Origin: Artemisia argyi
Taxonomy: Eukaryota; Streptophyta; Magnoliopsida; Asterales; Asteraceae
Length of the DNA: 64,000 nt
Direction: 5' to 3'
Assembly: GCA_030686995.1 (NCBI GenBank)
Contig: CM060709.1
Coordinates: forward strand, 301,769,357-301,833,356
The position numbers and the translations under genes are program-made. Under the pieces are notes generated by a model that was not told the origin of the DNA, made no database searches, and was given only the letters and a program-made list of their open reading frames with translations. Below are positions 1 to 11,511 of the stretch, one piece after another. The first letter of the stretch is position 1. Every line of letters begins with the position of its first letter.

Positions 1-176
1 TTGCGAGCTACAGCTATCTCGCTTTCTTCAATCGGTCTACTGGTGCTGCCAGAACTAGCTATTGCTATTGCTTGATTTTCTAATGCTACAGCAACACTGT
101 CAGCAACCAATTTCTGGATAGCGGCCGGAGTCATGGCTGCTTCTGGTGTCGCAGTTGTTGTCCTTCTACGAGGCAT
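1..176 (-). pseudogene. Ty3/gypsy gag, N-terminal fragment (left copy, runs off window)
   Basis: The frame starts with ATG at 176 on the minus strand, opens MPRRRTTTATPEAAMTPAAI and continues without a stop to position 1. It matches the gag start at 3085 on the plus strand nearly residue for residue. This N-terminal pattern (basic start, then a helix with LVADSV-type sequence) is typical of gag from Asteraceae Ty3/gypsy elements, as I recall it. The rest of the element lies outside the window, so whether it is intact cannot be judged. Confidence 0.7.
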
Positions 177-682
177 ATTTCTATTAATACCACAAGAAAA
201 CACATGTTTAGAATTCGCATAATGACCATGTTATGTTAGAATAATACAAATAACAAAGTGAGTGCGTAGAAATCATAAAAATACTGCCATAATATAAAAT
301 CACAACAAACTAAGTATATAAGAATCATAAGATCATCACATGTCCGAATACTATTATCATGTATATAAAATGATCAACTCTGGCCCACATCAACCGATAT
401 CATACATCAATATATAACAAAATCACAACCACCAATAGTCATAAATAACTAGCTAGTTTGTTATACAACAAAATAGATACAAACATCATATTTATGCCAC
501 ACACATCCCGTGGCTGGGATATAGTACAAAAGCTGATAGATATACAACAAACTATATACAAGCGTCATATTGACCGGGATATAGTACAAAAGCTGATAGA
601 TATACAACAAACTAGATACAAGCGTCATATACACACCCCGTGGTTGGGATATACTACAAAAGCTGATAGATAAGGATCTAGT
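177..682 (-). repeat. Leader between coiled-coil frame and gag, with tandem repeats
   Basis: This is the non-coding leader of the left gypsy copy. Positions 458-673 hold about three tandem copies of a unit containing GATATAGTACAAAAGCTGAT and ACAACAAACTAGATACAAGC. The mirrored leader at 2562-3084 has the same repeats at 2570-2800. Unit lengths vary, so this is an ordinary tandem repeat and not a CRISPR array. Confidence 0.6.
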
Positions 683-1093
683 CTAATGGCTGCCAGATGC
701 TCCTCTGAGATGACTCTCGAGCTCTGTAATCTTGCTGAGAATGATCTGTATGTACTCTCGGTATCGGACCTGAATATCTTCCACAATTGTCTCTAATGTG
801 GCAATCCTAGATTGAGCTATCAACAGATCATCGTTCCGCTTCATCATCTCCTGTATTAACTTCAGTTCATTGTCATATAGAAAAGGTATCTCCTGTCTCA
901 GCTGTCCGTGGCGTTCCTCCAAATTGTTTACCTTCTCACGGGTAACTTGTAGCCCGATGTCTAAGGTATCTAACTTCTGTTGCATGGTCGCTTGGCTTGT
1001 AACTAGGTTCTCAGCTATATACTCAACTGATTCGATGCACTCGAGGGGTAGCTCATCGAGGTGACCTAAGGCAAGTGTCGATATGTTCCTCAT
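683..1093 (-). pseudogene. Coiled-coil protein encoded upstream of gypsy gag
   Basis: An intact 136-residue frame starts at ATG 1093. It is rich in Glu, Lys, Leu and Gln, with heptad-like spacing over most of residues 15-130, so a coiled coil is likely. It lies between the proline-rich frame (1190-2071) and gag. In Asteraceae gypsy elements I recall a proline-rich stretch, a coiled coil and then gag as one upstream module. Here the module is split into separate frames. The role is unknown; it could assist particle assembly, but that is inference. The degenerate twin is at 2150-2561. Confidence 0.5.
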
Positions 1094-1189
1094 GTCGTTC
1101 CAAACGTGCCATGAGGGTCGGAATGGTAGGTTGTCGGTCCATCGCTGCTCGTGAACTTTCTCCTATCTTGAACACCTGTGATTGAGGAG

Positions 1190-2071
1190 TCAAATCAGGA
1201 GAGGATGTGAACTTTCTCTTATCTTGAACACCTGTGATTGAGGAGTGAAATCAGGAGAGGATGGTAGTGGCAAAGAGCAGTGTCGGGCAATGGCGGCCCT
1301 TGCACTTTCTCCGAGCTCAAATGTTCGGGATGGGGGAGTAAAATCTGTAGATGATGGTGGTGAATAAAAGCAAGTTCTCTTCCAAGGTGGTATCACTTCC
1401 TTAGGAATAACATCTCGGAGATGAGGTGATGGTGGAGGTGGTGGTGAAGATGCTGGAACTGATGGTGGTACATACGTAGGCAACATGTATGGATGTGGAT
1501 GTGGTGATGGTGATGCTGGTGATGGTGATGCTGGTGATGAAGGCATGGAAAGTGTCATTTTTTGTGCTGACTCACGGGTTCTCCTAGAGCGGACTGGTGG
1601 AATATCCTGTGGTGATGGTGGAGCTAATAGTGTTGGTGGAGGTACTGCGGGAGTACGTGGTCGGACTTGAAATACCCTTTTATGTGGTGTGTTCTTTCTG
1701 ATTGAACCATTAGGATGGTAGTTGTATACTTCCATGAATGGTTCAGGTTCGTAAGGCTGCAAAACCCTAAATTTCCTACGTCTAACTGGTGCTGGTGGTG
1801 TTGGCGGTGACTCAGTAGATGAAGAAGAGTCTGACTCAGATGGCTTTGCATCTGCAATGGTATGATACCTCCTCCAAACTTGCATATACAGGTCTTCAGG
1901 AAATGGAGCGATGTCAGGTACTGTCGGGATGTCCCTAAGATGGCTCCTCTAAAGGATCTGACTCCGTAGTGCGCCTAGGTGCTGGCGAGTGAACTGGTGG
2001 ATTCTTGGAGGGAAGAGTATCCTCGGGCTCAGAATCCGATAAGATAATAATAAAGGGGTAGAGGAAGACAT
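1190..2071 (-). pseudogene. Proline-rich upstream ORF of gypsy element, broken
   Basis: The open part (1190-1885) encodes 231 residues rich in Pro and Ser, with a PPWKRTCF motif near residue 165 and ELGESARAAIARH about 25 residues later. These resemble PP-KRACF and EVGESSAAAAAR motifs I recall upstream of gag in Tanacetum-type gypsy elements. The frame continues upstream past a TAG near 1945, with acidic SDSEPEDTL-like sequence. A likely original ATG is at 2071, one frameshift away. It is therefore a decayed coding region. No catalytic motif is visible. Confidence 0.55.
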
Positions 2072-2149
2072 AACTCTGTAACAACATGGTGATTATAAGT
2101 ATTTCACAATGTAACTAAGTAATCAGCATAAACATGCACCTTTGGAACG

Positions 2150-2561
2150 ACATAGGAACATATCGACACTGCCCTAGGTCACCTCGACGAGCTACCCCTT
2201 GAGCGCATCGAATCAGTTGAGTAGACAGTTGAGACCCTAGTTACTAGCCAAGCGAACATGCAACAGAAGTTAAGACACCTTAGACACCAGGCTATAAGAG
2301 ACCCGTGAGAAGGTAAACAATTTGAAGGAACGTCACGGACAGCTGAGACGGGAGATACCTTTGCTATATGATAATGAACTGAAGTTAATACAGGAGATGA
2401 TGAAGCGGAACGATGATCTGTTGATAGCTCAATCTAGGATTGCCACATTATAGACAGTTGTAGAAGTTATTCAGGTCCGATACCGAGAGTACATACAGAT
2501 CCTTCTCAGCAAGATTACAGAGCTTGAGAGTTATATCGGAGGAGCATCTGGCAGCCATTAG
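2150..2561 (+). pseudogene. Degenerate coiled-coil frame of the right gypsy copy
   Basis: This stretch matches the frame at 683-1093 in mirror orientation and ends with the same GSH-stop at 2559-2561. The start codon is ATA instead of ATG. In-frame stops are present early on, for example in TTGAGTAGACAG near 2218, and near 2455. It marks the 5' end of the right gypsy copy; the matching sequence starts abruptly at 2136. Confidence 0.6.
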
Positions 2562-3084
2562 ACTAGATCCTTATCTATCAGCTTTTATACTATATCCTAG
2601 CCACGGGGTGTGTATATGACGCTTGTATCTAGTTTGTTGTATATTTACCAGCTTTTGTACTATATCCCAGCCATGGGGTCTGTGGCATAGATATGACGCT
2701 TGTATGTAGTTTGTTGTATATCTACCAGCTTTTGTACTATATCCCAGCCACGGGATGTGTGGCATAAATATGACGCTTGTATCTATTTTGTTGTATAACA
2801 AACTAGCTAGTTATTTATAACTATATGTGGTTGTGATTTTGTTATATCTTGCTGTGATATGATATCGGTTGATGTGGGCCAGAGTTGATTATTTTATATA
2901 CATGATGATAGTAATCGGACATGTCTTGATCTTTTGATTCTTATAGACTCAGTTTGCTGTGATTTTATATTATGGTAGTATTGTTATGATTTCTAAGCAT
3001 TCACCTTGTTATTTGTATTATTCTAACATAACATGGTCATTATGCGAATTCTAAACATGTGTTTTCTTGTGGTATTAATAGAAT

Positions 3085-4420
3085 ATGCCTCGTAGAAGGA
3101 CAACAACTGCGACACCAGAAGTAGCCATGACTCAGGCTGCTATCTAGAAATTAGTTGCTGACAGTGTTGCTATAGCATTAGAAAATCAAGCAGTAGAAAT
3201 AGCTCGTTCTGGCAGCACAACACCGCCTACTGAGGAAAGCGAGACAGTTGTAGCTCGCAAATGCACCTACAAAGACTTTATGGATCTAATGAACCGTGTG
3301 TGCAAACCTTATCTGGATAAATTTGTGATTGTGTTTATTGATGATATTCTCATCTACTCTCGAAACAAAGAAGAACATGAAAAGCATTTGAGAACTATTT
3401 TAGAATTACTCAAGAAAGAGCAACTGTATGCAAAATTCTCCAAGTGTGATTTCTGGATTCGCACTGTGTAGTTTCTTAGGCACGTGATTGATCACCACGA
3501 CATTCACGTAGATCCTTCTAAAATAGAAGGAGTCAAGAATTGGGCGACTCCTACAACAACCACTGAGGCACGTCAATTCTTAGGACTGGCTGACTATTAT
3601 CGGATATTCATAGAAAGATTCTTGAAGATTACCAAATCTTTAACCGAGTTAAACTAAAAAGAACAAGAAATACATCTGGGGAGAAGATCAAGAGAAAGCA
3701 TTCCAGCTGTTAAGGCAAAAGCTTTGCGAAGATCCAATTCTAGCACTGCCCGAGGGAAATGACGATTTCGTTGTTTATTGCGACGCATCACGCCAAGGTT
3801 TGGGCGCCGTATTAATGCAAAGGGAAAAGGTTATTGCTTATGCTTCCCGATAACTCAAGCCTCATGAAAGGAAATACATAACTCATGATCTCGAATTAGG
3901 AGCAGTAGTATTTGCTATTAAGATTTGGAGACATTACCTGTACGACACGAAATGTATCGTGTTCACTGATCATAAGAGTCTCCAACACATTCTTAATCAG
4001 AAATATTTGAACATGAGGCAACAAATATGGTTAGAATTGCTAAGTGATTACGATTGTGAAATTCGTTATCACCCTCGAAAAGCAAATGTTGTAGCAAATG
4101 CTTTAAGCCGGAAAGAACAGATTAAGCCTCTTCGAGTTAGAGCTTTAGTCATGACCCCTTGGAATTGCCATCCCAAATTCTCAATGCACAGATTGAAGCA
4201 CAGAAAGAAGAAGAAAACATTTGGGCCGAAAAGTTAAGAGGTATGGACAAGGCGTTTGAAATACGACCTGATGGAACTCGTTGCATAAAGAACAAAAGTT
4301 GGTTACCACTCTTTGGTGACTTAAGAAATGTGATTATGCATGAATCACACAAGTCAAAATATTCCATTCACCCGGCGTTTCGAAAAGATGTATCAGGATC
4401 TCAAGAAATCTATTTATGTA
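3085..4420 (+). pseudogene. Ty3/gypsy gag-pol, internally deleted and frameshifted
   Basis: The gag N-terminus starts at ATG 3085 and has an in-frame TAG near 3148. At about 3275 it passes directly into reverse transcriptase ([11 protein letters not shown], then the FIDD catalytic box around 3335-3350 and ILIYS). Gag CA/NC, protease and the first RT half are missing. RT continues through FLGHVID- and [12 protein letters not shown] motifs with a stop and a frameshift near 3655. RNase H follows ([23 protein letters not shown]), with a stop near 3850. The integrase zinc-binding start ([13 protein letters not shown], near 4330) ends near 4420. The element cannot be autonomous. The lineage is chromovirus-like at best. 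Confidence 0.88.
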
Positions 4421-6283
4421 AAATAAAAACTAGTAATATAATAACAATTTATAATAATTGTGTTGTATAATAACAATTTAACAATAATAATAGTAACAAA
4501 CATAGTAACTTATGTATACTGCTTATTAAAATTATGAATTATAATATAATTCAAAATTCTCTATCCGGATTGTTGTGTATTTGGAATTCTCTCACATCAT
4601 GTTATTAAAGTGAATTCAATTATAACTTCATTGGAAACTGATATTTTATGTAATTTGATCTAAATTACAATTCAATCATTTAAGGGGGTGTTTGTTTAAG
4701 CTTATATGTGAATTTATGAGCTTATTTAATTTCAGCTTATATTTCATAAGCTTTAATTTTTTCGACTTATTTTTAGACTTATGAGCCTATATAAGTTTAT
4801 CATATTGTAATATAATCCGTAAACTCGAAGCTTATAAAATAGGGCAAATTATTAAAAAAAATTATTATACTTGCCACTGTTTCATCTTATGGGCAGCGAA
4901 CAATTTTTTTTCATTTTTAATTTTCTTTCAAATTCATCATCTTTAGGGTATTTTGCATAAATTTTGGACATTTGTCACACCCCCAAAATCGGGTCCAGCG
5001 GAAGCATACGTGTAGCTGGGGTGTAACTCAATTGGTATTACAACACAAGTTCAAAAATGGTTTTCACTTTACTTATTTAAAATAAAATCGTTTAACCAAA
5101 AATATTGAATTTATATCGTTAAAAGTAGTGCGGAAGTAGGCCCTTAAAATAGTTTAAAACGGTCCCCATATAAATAATCAGAGTCTTCTATGACCATGCC
5201 ATGCCCTGCCAAAACCTCCTGTAGCGTGCCATAGGTTAAAACCTGAAAATACATGCTAAAGTGTCAACACGAGGTTGGTGAGTTCATAGAGTTTGTTTAA
5301 CAAATAAAGTATATAGAAAAATGATCACACAGCAAAGGCATCGTAAATCCACTCAGTTACAAGTCCCGCCATAAGAGACTTGTAACCTGTGTGTTCACAA
5401 CCCACTGCCAAAAGTTATATGTCTGGTAGTCAAGCACATGAGGTCAATAATAAGTCACAATATAAGCACCACATATATAATAAATCAAGGCCGCTCCGAA
5501 CAAGGGAGACTTGAAGTCACTCCGCCACCTAGGCAAAGAATTATTAGTCACTCCACCGACTTGGTGAAGAATTATTAGTCACTCCACCATGGCGAGAATT
5601 ATTAAGGATGCTCTGAACATGAGAGACTTTATAGCGTTGCTCCGAACATGGGAGACTTTAAGTCTTAGAACGTACAGTACAATAAGTCCAAAAGTTCAAG
5701 TCAAAAGGTTCAATAGTTCAAACAAGTTAATTTGAGTACGTTTTGCTTATGAGCATAAATAGTGAAGCAAGAGTCATTTAAGTTCAATTAAGAGTAAACA
5801 GTTTAAGCATGTATCTCTCTCAAAGAGTTTAAAACAAGTACTAAAGAGTAAAAGTGGGGCTATGACTCACCTGGTGCGATAGCTACGATGACAAAAGTTG
5901 ATACACAGAAATGAGGTTCGATCTCAAACCGCAACCTAATATGAATGATAGTGATCTACTTAGATCATGAAAGGATGAAGAGAATATGCATGCACATGAT
6001 ACCTATACCACTCGTAACTTGGAAATACTAGTTATTGTCAAAGTAAAATAGTTTCCATACTTAGGAAAATAAGTCCAATTAGAATAATAAAAACTTGTCG
6101 TAATATATCGTATATAAAAACGTTAGTGTTATATTCCTCGTTTTGAAAACCTTAAGATATCGTCTAGTAGTCGCATAAATAAACCTTGAGTCGTACGTAT
6201 TTCGTTAATTAAAAATAAACTCCTTGAATAAGAAATCTAGAAAATATATTATTTAGTACGTAGTTATATTATTTTCTAGTAGT

Positions 6284-6287
<4 letters not shown>

Positions 6288-6332
<45 letters not shown>
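6288..6332. repeat. (TA)n microsatellite
   Basis: Uninterrupted TA dinucleotides lie inside the solo-LTR-like insertion. Confidence 0.95.
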
Positions 6333-6335
<3 letters not shown>

Positions 6336-6873
6336 TTGACGATTTTAAAACATGTATAACTTGGTCGTTTTAAGCTCATTTTACTCGTTCTTTATATCCA
6401 CGGATTCGTTTTAGTATATACTAATATATTTTCGATAGCTCGGCTCCTCTAGGTTACGTTTAACGCCCCTATTTGCCCGTCGAAAACTGTCAAACAGCAT
6501 GCAGTTTTTCAGAAAATAGTTTTCGTCGTTAAATTCGGAAAATCATATCTCCTTCGTTATTAACTCGTTTTAATCCGTTCTTTCGCCCACGACTTCGTTT
6601 TTTAAAGTATTTTCTAAATATTTGTTCAAAAATATCCCCTGAGTTACTGAGTTTCCCACGTTTTCACAATAAGGACAGTAGGTATTTATATAGTTTCAAA
6701 AATCATTTTCCTAGTTTCAAACTTGTTTCAACTTCAACCAAACCACTTTCAATCACCACAAATCTAGTCTAATCTTACCATACACCTTCTTAAGGTGTCA
6801 TGGGTTCCTAAACATCATAAATCAAGTGGATCTAATAAAGATCTAACTATAATCTATTTCTAGGGATCAAAAG

Positions 6874-6875
<2 letters not shown>

Positions 6876-6944
<69 letters not shown>
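6876..6944. repeat. (TA)n microsatellite
   Basis: This is a second TA tract inside the solo-LTR-like insertion. Confidence 0.95.
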
Positions 6945-6947
<3 letters not shown>

Positions 6948-8071
6948 GAGTGGTATAACTAACATATGCATGTAGATCTTGAATAGAAATCATATGATCA
7001 TAAAAATAACATGAAGAAATTATGGAAAAGAGTTTGACAACTTACTTAGAAAGATTATAGAGCTTGGATGAGTAAAACCTAAGAAACCTTGAGTTTTTAT
7101 CACAAAACCCAAACAAGAACAACTAAAGGAACTAGATAATGACTTGATCTTGGAAAAATGATGGATCTTGCTTCTCTTCTTGTTGTGCCGTGAACCAAAA
7201 GAGAGAAAGAGAGAAAAGAGAAGAAAGTAGCTAGTTGATATTTGGTGAAATGAAGATAAGTATACAATGTTTGATATATATATAATAGGTAGGGAACTAG
7301 ATCCATAATTTAAGGGGAAACAAGAAGGGGGAGGGGGGGCGGCATTTGTCAAAGGGTGGATGGGATTGGATGATTTTTGTGTATTATTGTGTTGATATGG
7401 TTAGATATTATTAGTTTTAGGTGATACCGGGTACAGAGTTAACTAAAAATAAATTGTAACGAGATAAAATAAAATATAATGAAGTTGTAAAAATTGTAAA
7501 ATAATATTCCTGATGAGAATCGGAAGTTAAAATAATGATCGGGTTGAAATATCGCAAACCGACGGAGTTATAAGCTTCGACCGGAAAACGTAACAGTTGA
7601 TTTGAAAACACCGGGTAAATTAATAATATAATTTTTATATTATTATTATGAGTATAAAAATATGTTAGGACCATAGTTGGGATTATCGGATCAATTATTC
7701 ATAGTAATAGTTTATAGGATAATGTTTATTAGGTAGATAATCGTACGTATACAGAAATGACGCAACTTACGCATAAACGACAAATTTTCTCCGGAGGTGA
7801 ATAGTGTTTTATGAATAGTAAAATTTTTGAACGCTTCTCAGAATCACAAACTGACTCCGAAAAAGATCAATAGTAAAATGATAAATAGTGATCGATGAAT
7901 AGTAACCGATGAATAGTAAATGTGAAAGTTCGGGAAAAGACCAGAATTTACGAGTTGTGACAACATTTTTGCTCCTCTTAGCTAATACAATTTTTTTTTT
8001 TTCATGAAGGGCAAAAATGTCAAATATTACCCTAAAGATGATGAATTTGAAAGAAAATTACATTTAAAATG

Positions 8072-8104
<33 letters not shown>

Positions 8105-8132
8105 ATTATTCGCTAGTTAAAACAGTGATAAG

Positions 8133-8137
<5 letters not shown>

Positions 8138-8214
<77 letters not shown>
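8138..8214. repeat. (TA)n microsatellite in MITE arm
   Basis: The TA tract lies in the right arm of the split fold-back element. It explains the open IYIYIY frame that crosses it. Confidence 0.95.
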
Positions 8215-8217
<3 letters not shown>

Positions 8218-8421
8218 TTTTAATAATTTGCCCTATAAAATATAAGCCAAAAAATAAATAATCTGGTAAGCCACGAATAAGCTTAAACAAACACACCGTC
8301 CTAAACAGGATTAGGAACATTTTCATTCTCTTTTTCAACTAGCAATCATTGACAACTAAAGAATTCTATAAACTCAAATAGATAAAGAAACTATGTTAAA
8401 AAATAGATAAAGAAACCAAAC

Positions 8422-8844
8422 CTTAGTAGACATCTTGAAGTCACCTTTCCTCCACGACCCATTTCTTACAAACCGATCACACTCGCAAATCCCTCTTAAG
8501 GTAGCCAATATCAAACCAATAGCTAGATCAGCCACATCATTAGTCAAGACATCAGGTGTATTAGTAACCTTAATACCCTTCTCCTTACAATATTCTAAGT
8601 CTATACTATCTACTCCCACACTAAAACTCGACAAGATCTCGAGCTTTGGTAACAAGTCTATGAACTCTTTGTCAGTAGGGACAGTCGGGTTTCCAGCAAC
8701 GGCTCGTATCAAAGCGGCTTTTTCCTTAAAGAAGGTGTTTTTGTTTGGGACAGTCCATAGGCGAAAGAGGTTGAAGCGATTTTCGAGCTGTTGTTCGAGG
8801 TGAGGGTTTGTTGGGGAGGTTAAGAGGACACATACGGCCTTCAT
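8422..8844 (-). pseudogene. Hydroxypyruvate reductase-like, exon 1 only (copy 1)
   Basis: An intact 141-codon exon starts at ATG 8844 and ends at a good donor, AAG|GTTTGG, at 8422. It matches the N-terminal, substrate-side domain of plant D-isomer-specific 2-hydroxyacid dehydrogenases of the HPR2/HPR3 type (cytosolic glyoxylate/hydroxypyruvate reductases). Visible features are VLLTSP near the start, [10 protein letters not shown] (about 74-83), [17 protein letters not shown] (about 93-109) and CDRFVR. The second exon, with the NAD-binding GxGxxG and catalytic Arg/Glu/His, is not found downstream; the split fold-back element and gypsy debris lie there. It is probably a gene fragment, although the exon itself has no disabling change. 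Confidence 0.8.
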
Positions 8845-9198
8845 GGTTAAGGGCCTTAAGGTTAGTCAAAGGTAGTAAAGGAAATGAGTTCAATAACGGT
8901 GGCTTTGTTTGAAGATATTAATATGTGTCGGGAGGTGACGTGACCCGCTACGTGCCGTTATGTTTCTCATGATTAAATCCACGTCTTATCTTTCTATTTT
9001 TACTACAGTTACAACATCTACAATGTTAATACAAAATATTTGAGACAAGTGTAATAAAGAACTCTTAAAAAATCTGCTGATACTATGTAAAATTACTATA
9101 GCTGATAAGCCGAAGAATATAATAGCAAGACCAATTAGCAAAAACAAGCTTGCTAAATTCATAATCCTGCAAGATTCAAACATAGGAAAAACACTAAC

Positions 9199-9612
9199 CT
9201 TAGTAGTAAATTTGTAACACCTTTTATCCATAAACCACCCTAAACATATCGATCACACTCACGTACAAATCCCTCTCAATGTAGCAAATAGCTAAATCTC
9301 GGCCATAAGGTGTATTAGTAACTCTAATGTTTTTTTTCCTTTCAATACTCCGAATCAACCTTATCTAATACCACGTACACTGAAACTCGATATGATCTCC
9401 AGAGCTGGTAAAGAGTCGATAAATGCACGATTGGCACCGGCCAGCCAACGGTGACATGCTTTCCTTTGGTTGCTCGTATGGAATTCGAGTGCTCCTTAAG
9501 CATGTCATTTTTTTTAGGAAAGTTCCACAAACAGATGACATCATATCGCTTACGGAGTTCTTTCGAGGTAAGGAGTAGCTGGGGACATCAATAGTACACT
9601 ACTGGCTTCCAT
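9199..9612 (-). pseudogene. HPR-like exon 1, decayed (copy 2)
   Basis: The start is ATG 9612, opening MEASSVLLMSP. Recognisable pieces follow: IDSLPALEIISSFSV-like sequence around 9380-9430 and the exon-end region near 9200-9260 ending AAG|GTTAGT at 9199. Several stops and frameshifts lie between them. It is clearly the same exon as at 8422-8844, but older or less constrained. No second exon follows. Confidence 0.7.
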
Positions 9613-11187
9613 GATCGAGAGGTTAATTGGTCTGTGAATGCTCGGTCTTATATTTTCATGTCATTTTTCCCTTTGGAGAGCGTTCAAATAAACAGTCTGC
9701 AAAATAATTTCAACCACCCATTTTATTAGATCTCATCTTAATTCCAACCGTTTCATTTTCTTAGATCTCATCTTAATTTACAATCAGATTATAACTCATG
9801 AATTTCACACTCACTACTTGACCTAACACCTTCACACCTTCACTCAACAACTCACACTTATTCACCTTCCTTCTATTTCCCCTCAACCACCGCCGCCACT
9901 TCCGGCGCATGTCATCGTCAATTCACACGTCAGCAAACTTCATCCAACTTCTTCTCCACCTCATTTACCGTTTCAAAGTGCTAACAGATTACCTACCTGA
10001 GCTAAAGCCAGAATTATTAATGCAAGCACCGCAACAAGCCACCATATTCGAACATGATACCCTAGAACCATCATTATCTGTTTGTTTGTTTGTTTGTTTA
10101 TTTTTAGGTACGAAATAGATATTTATAGATGTGAAGGAGTTGACGTTTGACATGCATATCGTTGACGACTTGACGTGCATTATATGATTATTGCATATTG
10201 TTCCTACACATTGTCGTTTGTTACCCGACGTTATTACCACGTTTTTAGTTAATCAACTAGATGGTAATATATATTAGGTGGAAAAATAAATAACAGGATG
10301 ATATAGTAACAGTATAGTTGAAGACGTCGATTAAATCAGGAGGTCATTAGCATGTCAATGGAACGGATCGAGGTGATCGAGAAATAAGCTAGTACGGGCA
10401 TGCAAAAAATAAAAATGAAGAGCTTGCCGCAAGTTTAGAGAAGGTAAAATTTTGGACTGAATATAAGGGGGTGGGCATAAAGTCTATTCACAATTAAATT
10501 GCTATGTGTACATATTAATTCCCTTCTTTTTGGATATGAGGGAACACCAGATCGAGTCATATTTCATGACTTGGCAAGTAAAATCTCGGACTCCATAGCA
10601 AGGATAAATCATTAGAGCTCAGCGATTGTAAATTACAGTATATAACTTGGAGGGTGGCCCAAGGAGTGTTTAGAAAAAGGATCTATCATTTTTCATATCT
10701 TCTTAGATGATATCGAATAAGATCATAGGTTTGCGTTCGTCTAAAATCTAAACTGTTTTGCCGTGAGAACATAGTAAAGCCAGAGTTAGTGATCATCTCA
10801 GCTTTTTTCCTTCGAAAACGTCATCTCATATTTTCGTGGACGCACAAGAATACATGCAATGAAAAGCACAAGAATAAATGACGATGTTTACATGATAATT
10901 CTAAGGCAACGGTCACTTGGTCAGTGCCGTCCAAAGCAATGAAAAGCACAAGAATACATGCAAATGATTTTGACATTAGAACCTTCCAAATAATGTTGAA
11001 ATTAATTTCTTTAATGTCATAAAAATTTGAAAAGTTTTGCATTGCATATATGCAAATGCGTTTAGTGATTGATGATCAAGTGTCTAAGAAGAAAGATATT
11101 GTAGTTATGGGGTTTAGAAAGATAGTTTTGTAAAACGAAGTGTAGCATTACTAGTTGTTATCTCAAGGCGAGTATTTTTTGTTCTTA
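9613..11187. other. Intergenic stretch, no gene recognised
   Basis: Both strands were read. There is a short (TTTG)n run at 10079-10100 and a 9780-9900 region rich in CTCAC/TTCAC words, but no frame with a recognisable domain. Confidence 0.6.
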
Positions 11188-11476
11188 GAGCAGTGGGTAA
11201 CATAACGTAACCCTCACGTTAAGTTATAACGCACCGGATCAAATCCACGTTAAACGTTACCGGGTGTCGAAGTCAAACACACGTTAACGCACCAAGTTGA
11301 ATGTTTAACGCTGCGTTATGATAAAAAAAAAAAAAAAAAAATCATTTTTGCCCCATGATTCTTGTGTGTTATATGTTTGTGATGTGTTTGTGTTTGTGTG
11401 TGTGTTTAGTGTGTTTTTGTGGGGAAGAAGATACATGTTTTCATTTTGCAGTTTGGTCCCTGTGGTAGTTTTTTTT

Positions 11477-11511
<35 letters not shown>

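Larger units (their letters stand above)
1..3259. repeat. Large imperfect inverted repeat of two gypsy 5' regions
   Basis: The stretch 1-1110 read on the minus strand matches 2136-3259 read on the plus strand. Both arms contain the gag start, a leader with tandem repeats and a coiled-coil reading frame in the same order. Homology stops at 1110 on the left and 2136 on the right, where GCACGTTTGG faces GCACCTTTGG. The unmatched centre (1111-2135) belongs only to the left copy. Two fragments of the same Ty3/gypsy family therefore lie head to head, and a transcript through both arms could fold into a long hairpin. Confidence 0.85.
4973..7962. mobile_element. Solo-LTR-like insertion, 2990 bp, TSD ACATT
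   Basis: The insertion begins TGTCACACCCCC and ends GAGTTGTGACA, giving TG..CA termini and a 7-bp terminal inverted repeat TGTCACA. ACATT is directly repeated at 4968-4972 and 7963-7967. A 5-bp TSD and TG..CA ends are what an LTR retrotransposon leaves. No internal region, primer site or coding sequence is seen, so a solo LTR is the simplest reading. It holds two (TA)n tracts, a GAGACTT-rich tandem stretch at 5490-5660, and repeated GATGAATAGTAA words near 7880-7920. A non-autonomous unit of another class is the alternative. Confidence 0.75.
4684..8301. mobile_element. Fold-back TIR element (Tourist/Harbinger-like), split by a later insertion
   Basis: The left end GGGGGTGTTTGTTTAAGCTT and the right end (read inward on minus) GGACGGTGTGTTTGTTTAAG are inverted, and TAA flanks both sides (4681-4683, 8302-8304). 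Inverted homology runs about 300 bp inward on both sides, including TTTCTTTCAAATTCATCATC (from 4925 on plus, and on minus near 8050). Without the insertion at 4973-7962 the element would be about 620 bp. A 3-bp TWA target and these termini fit PIF/Harbinger-type MITEs, but no transposase is present. A (TA)n tract and poly(A) lie in the right arm. Confidence 0.65.

Noticed and set aside
458..673. Possible CRISPR-like array
   Set aside because: Units are irregular, the spacers are not unique, and the context is a plant retroelement leader that is mirrored at 2570-2800.
8117..8338. Open frame with long IYIYIY run
   Set aside because: It only reads through the (TA)n tract at 8138-8214. The same holds for frames at 16926-17197, 34002-34208 and 37412-37600.
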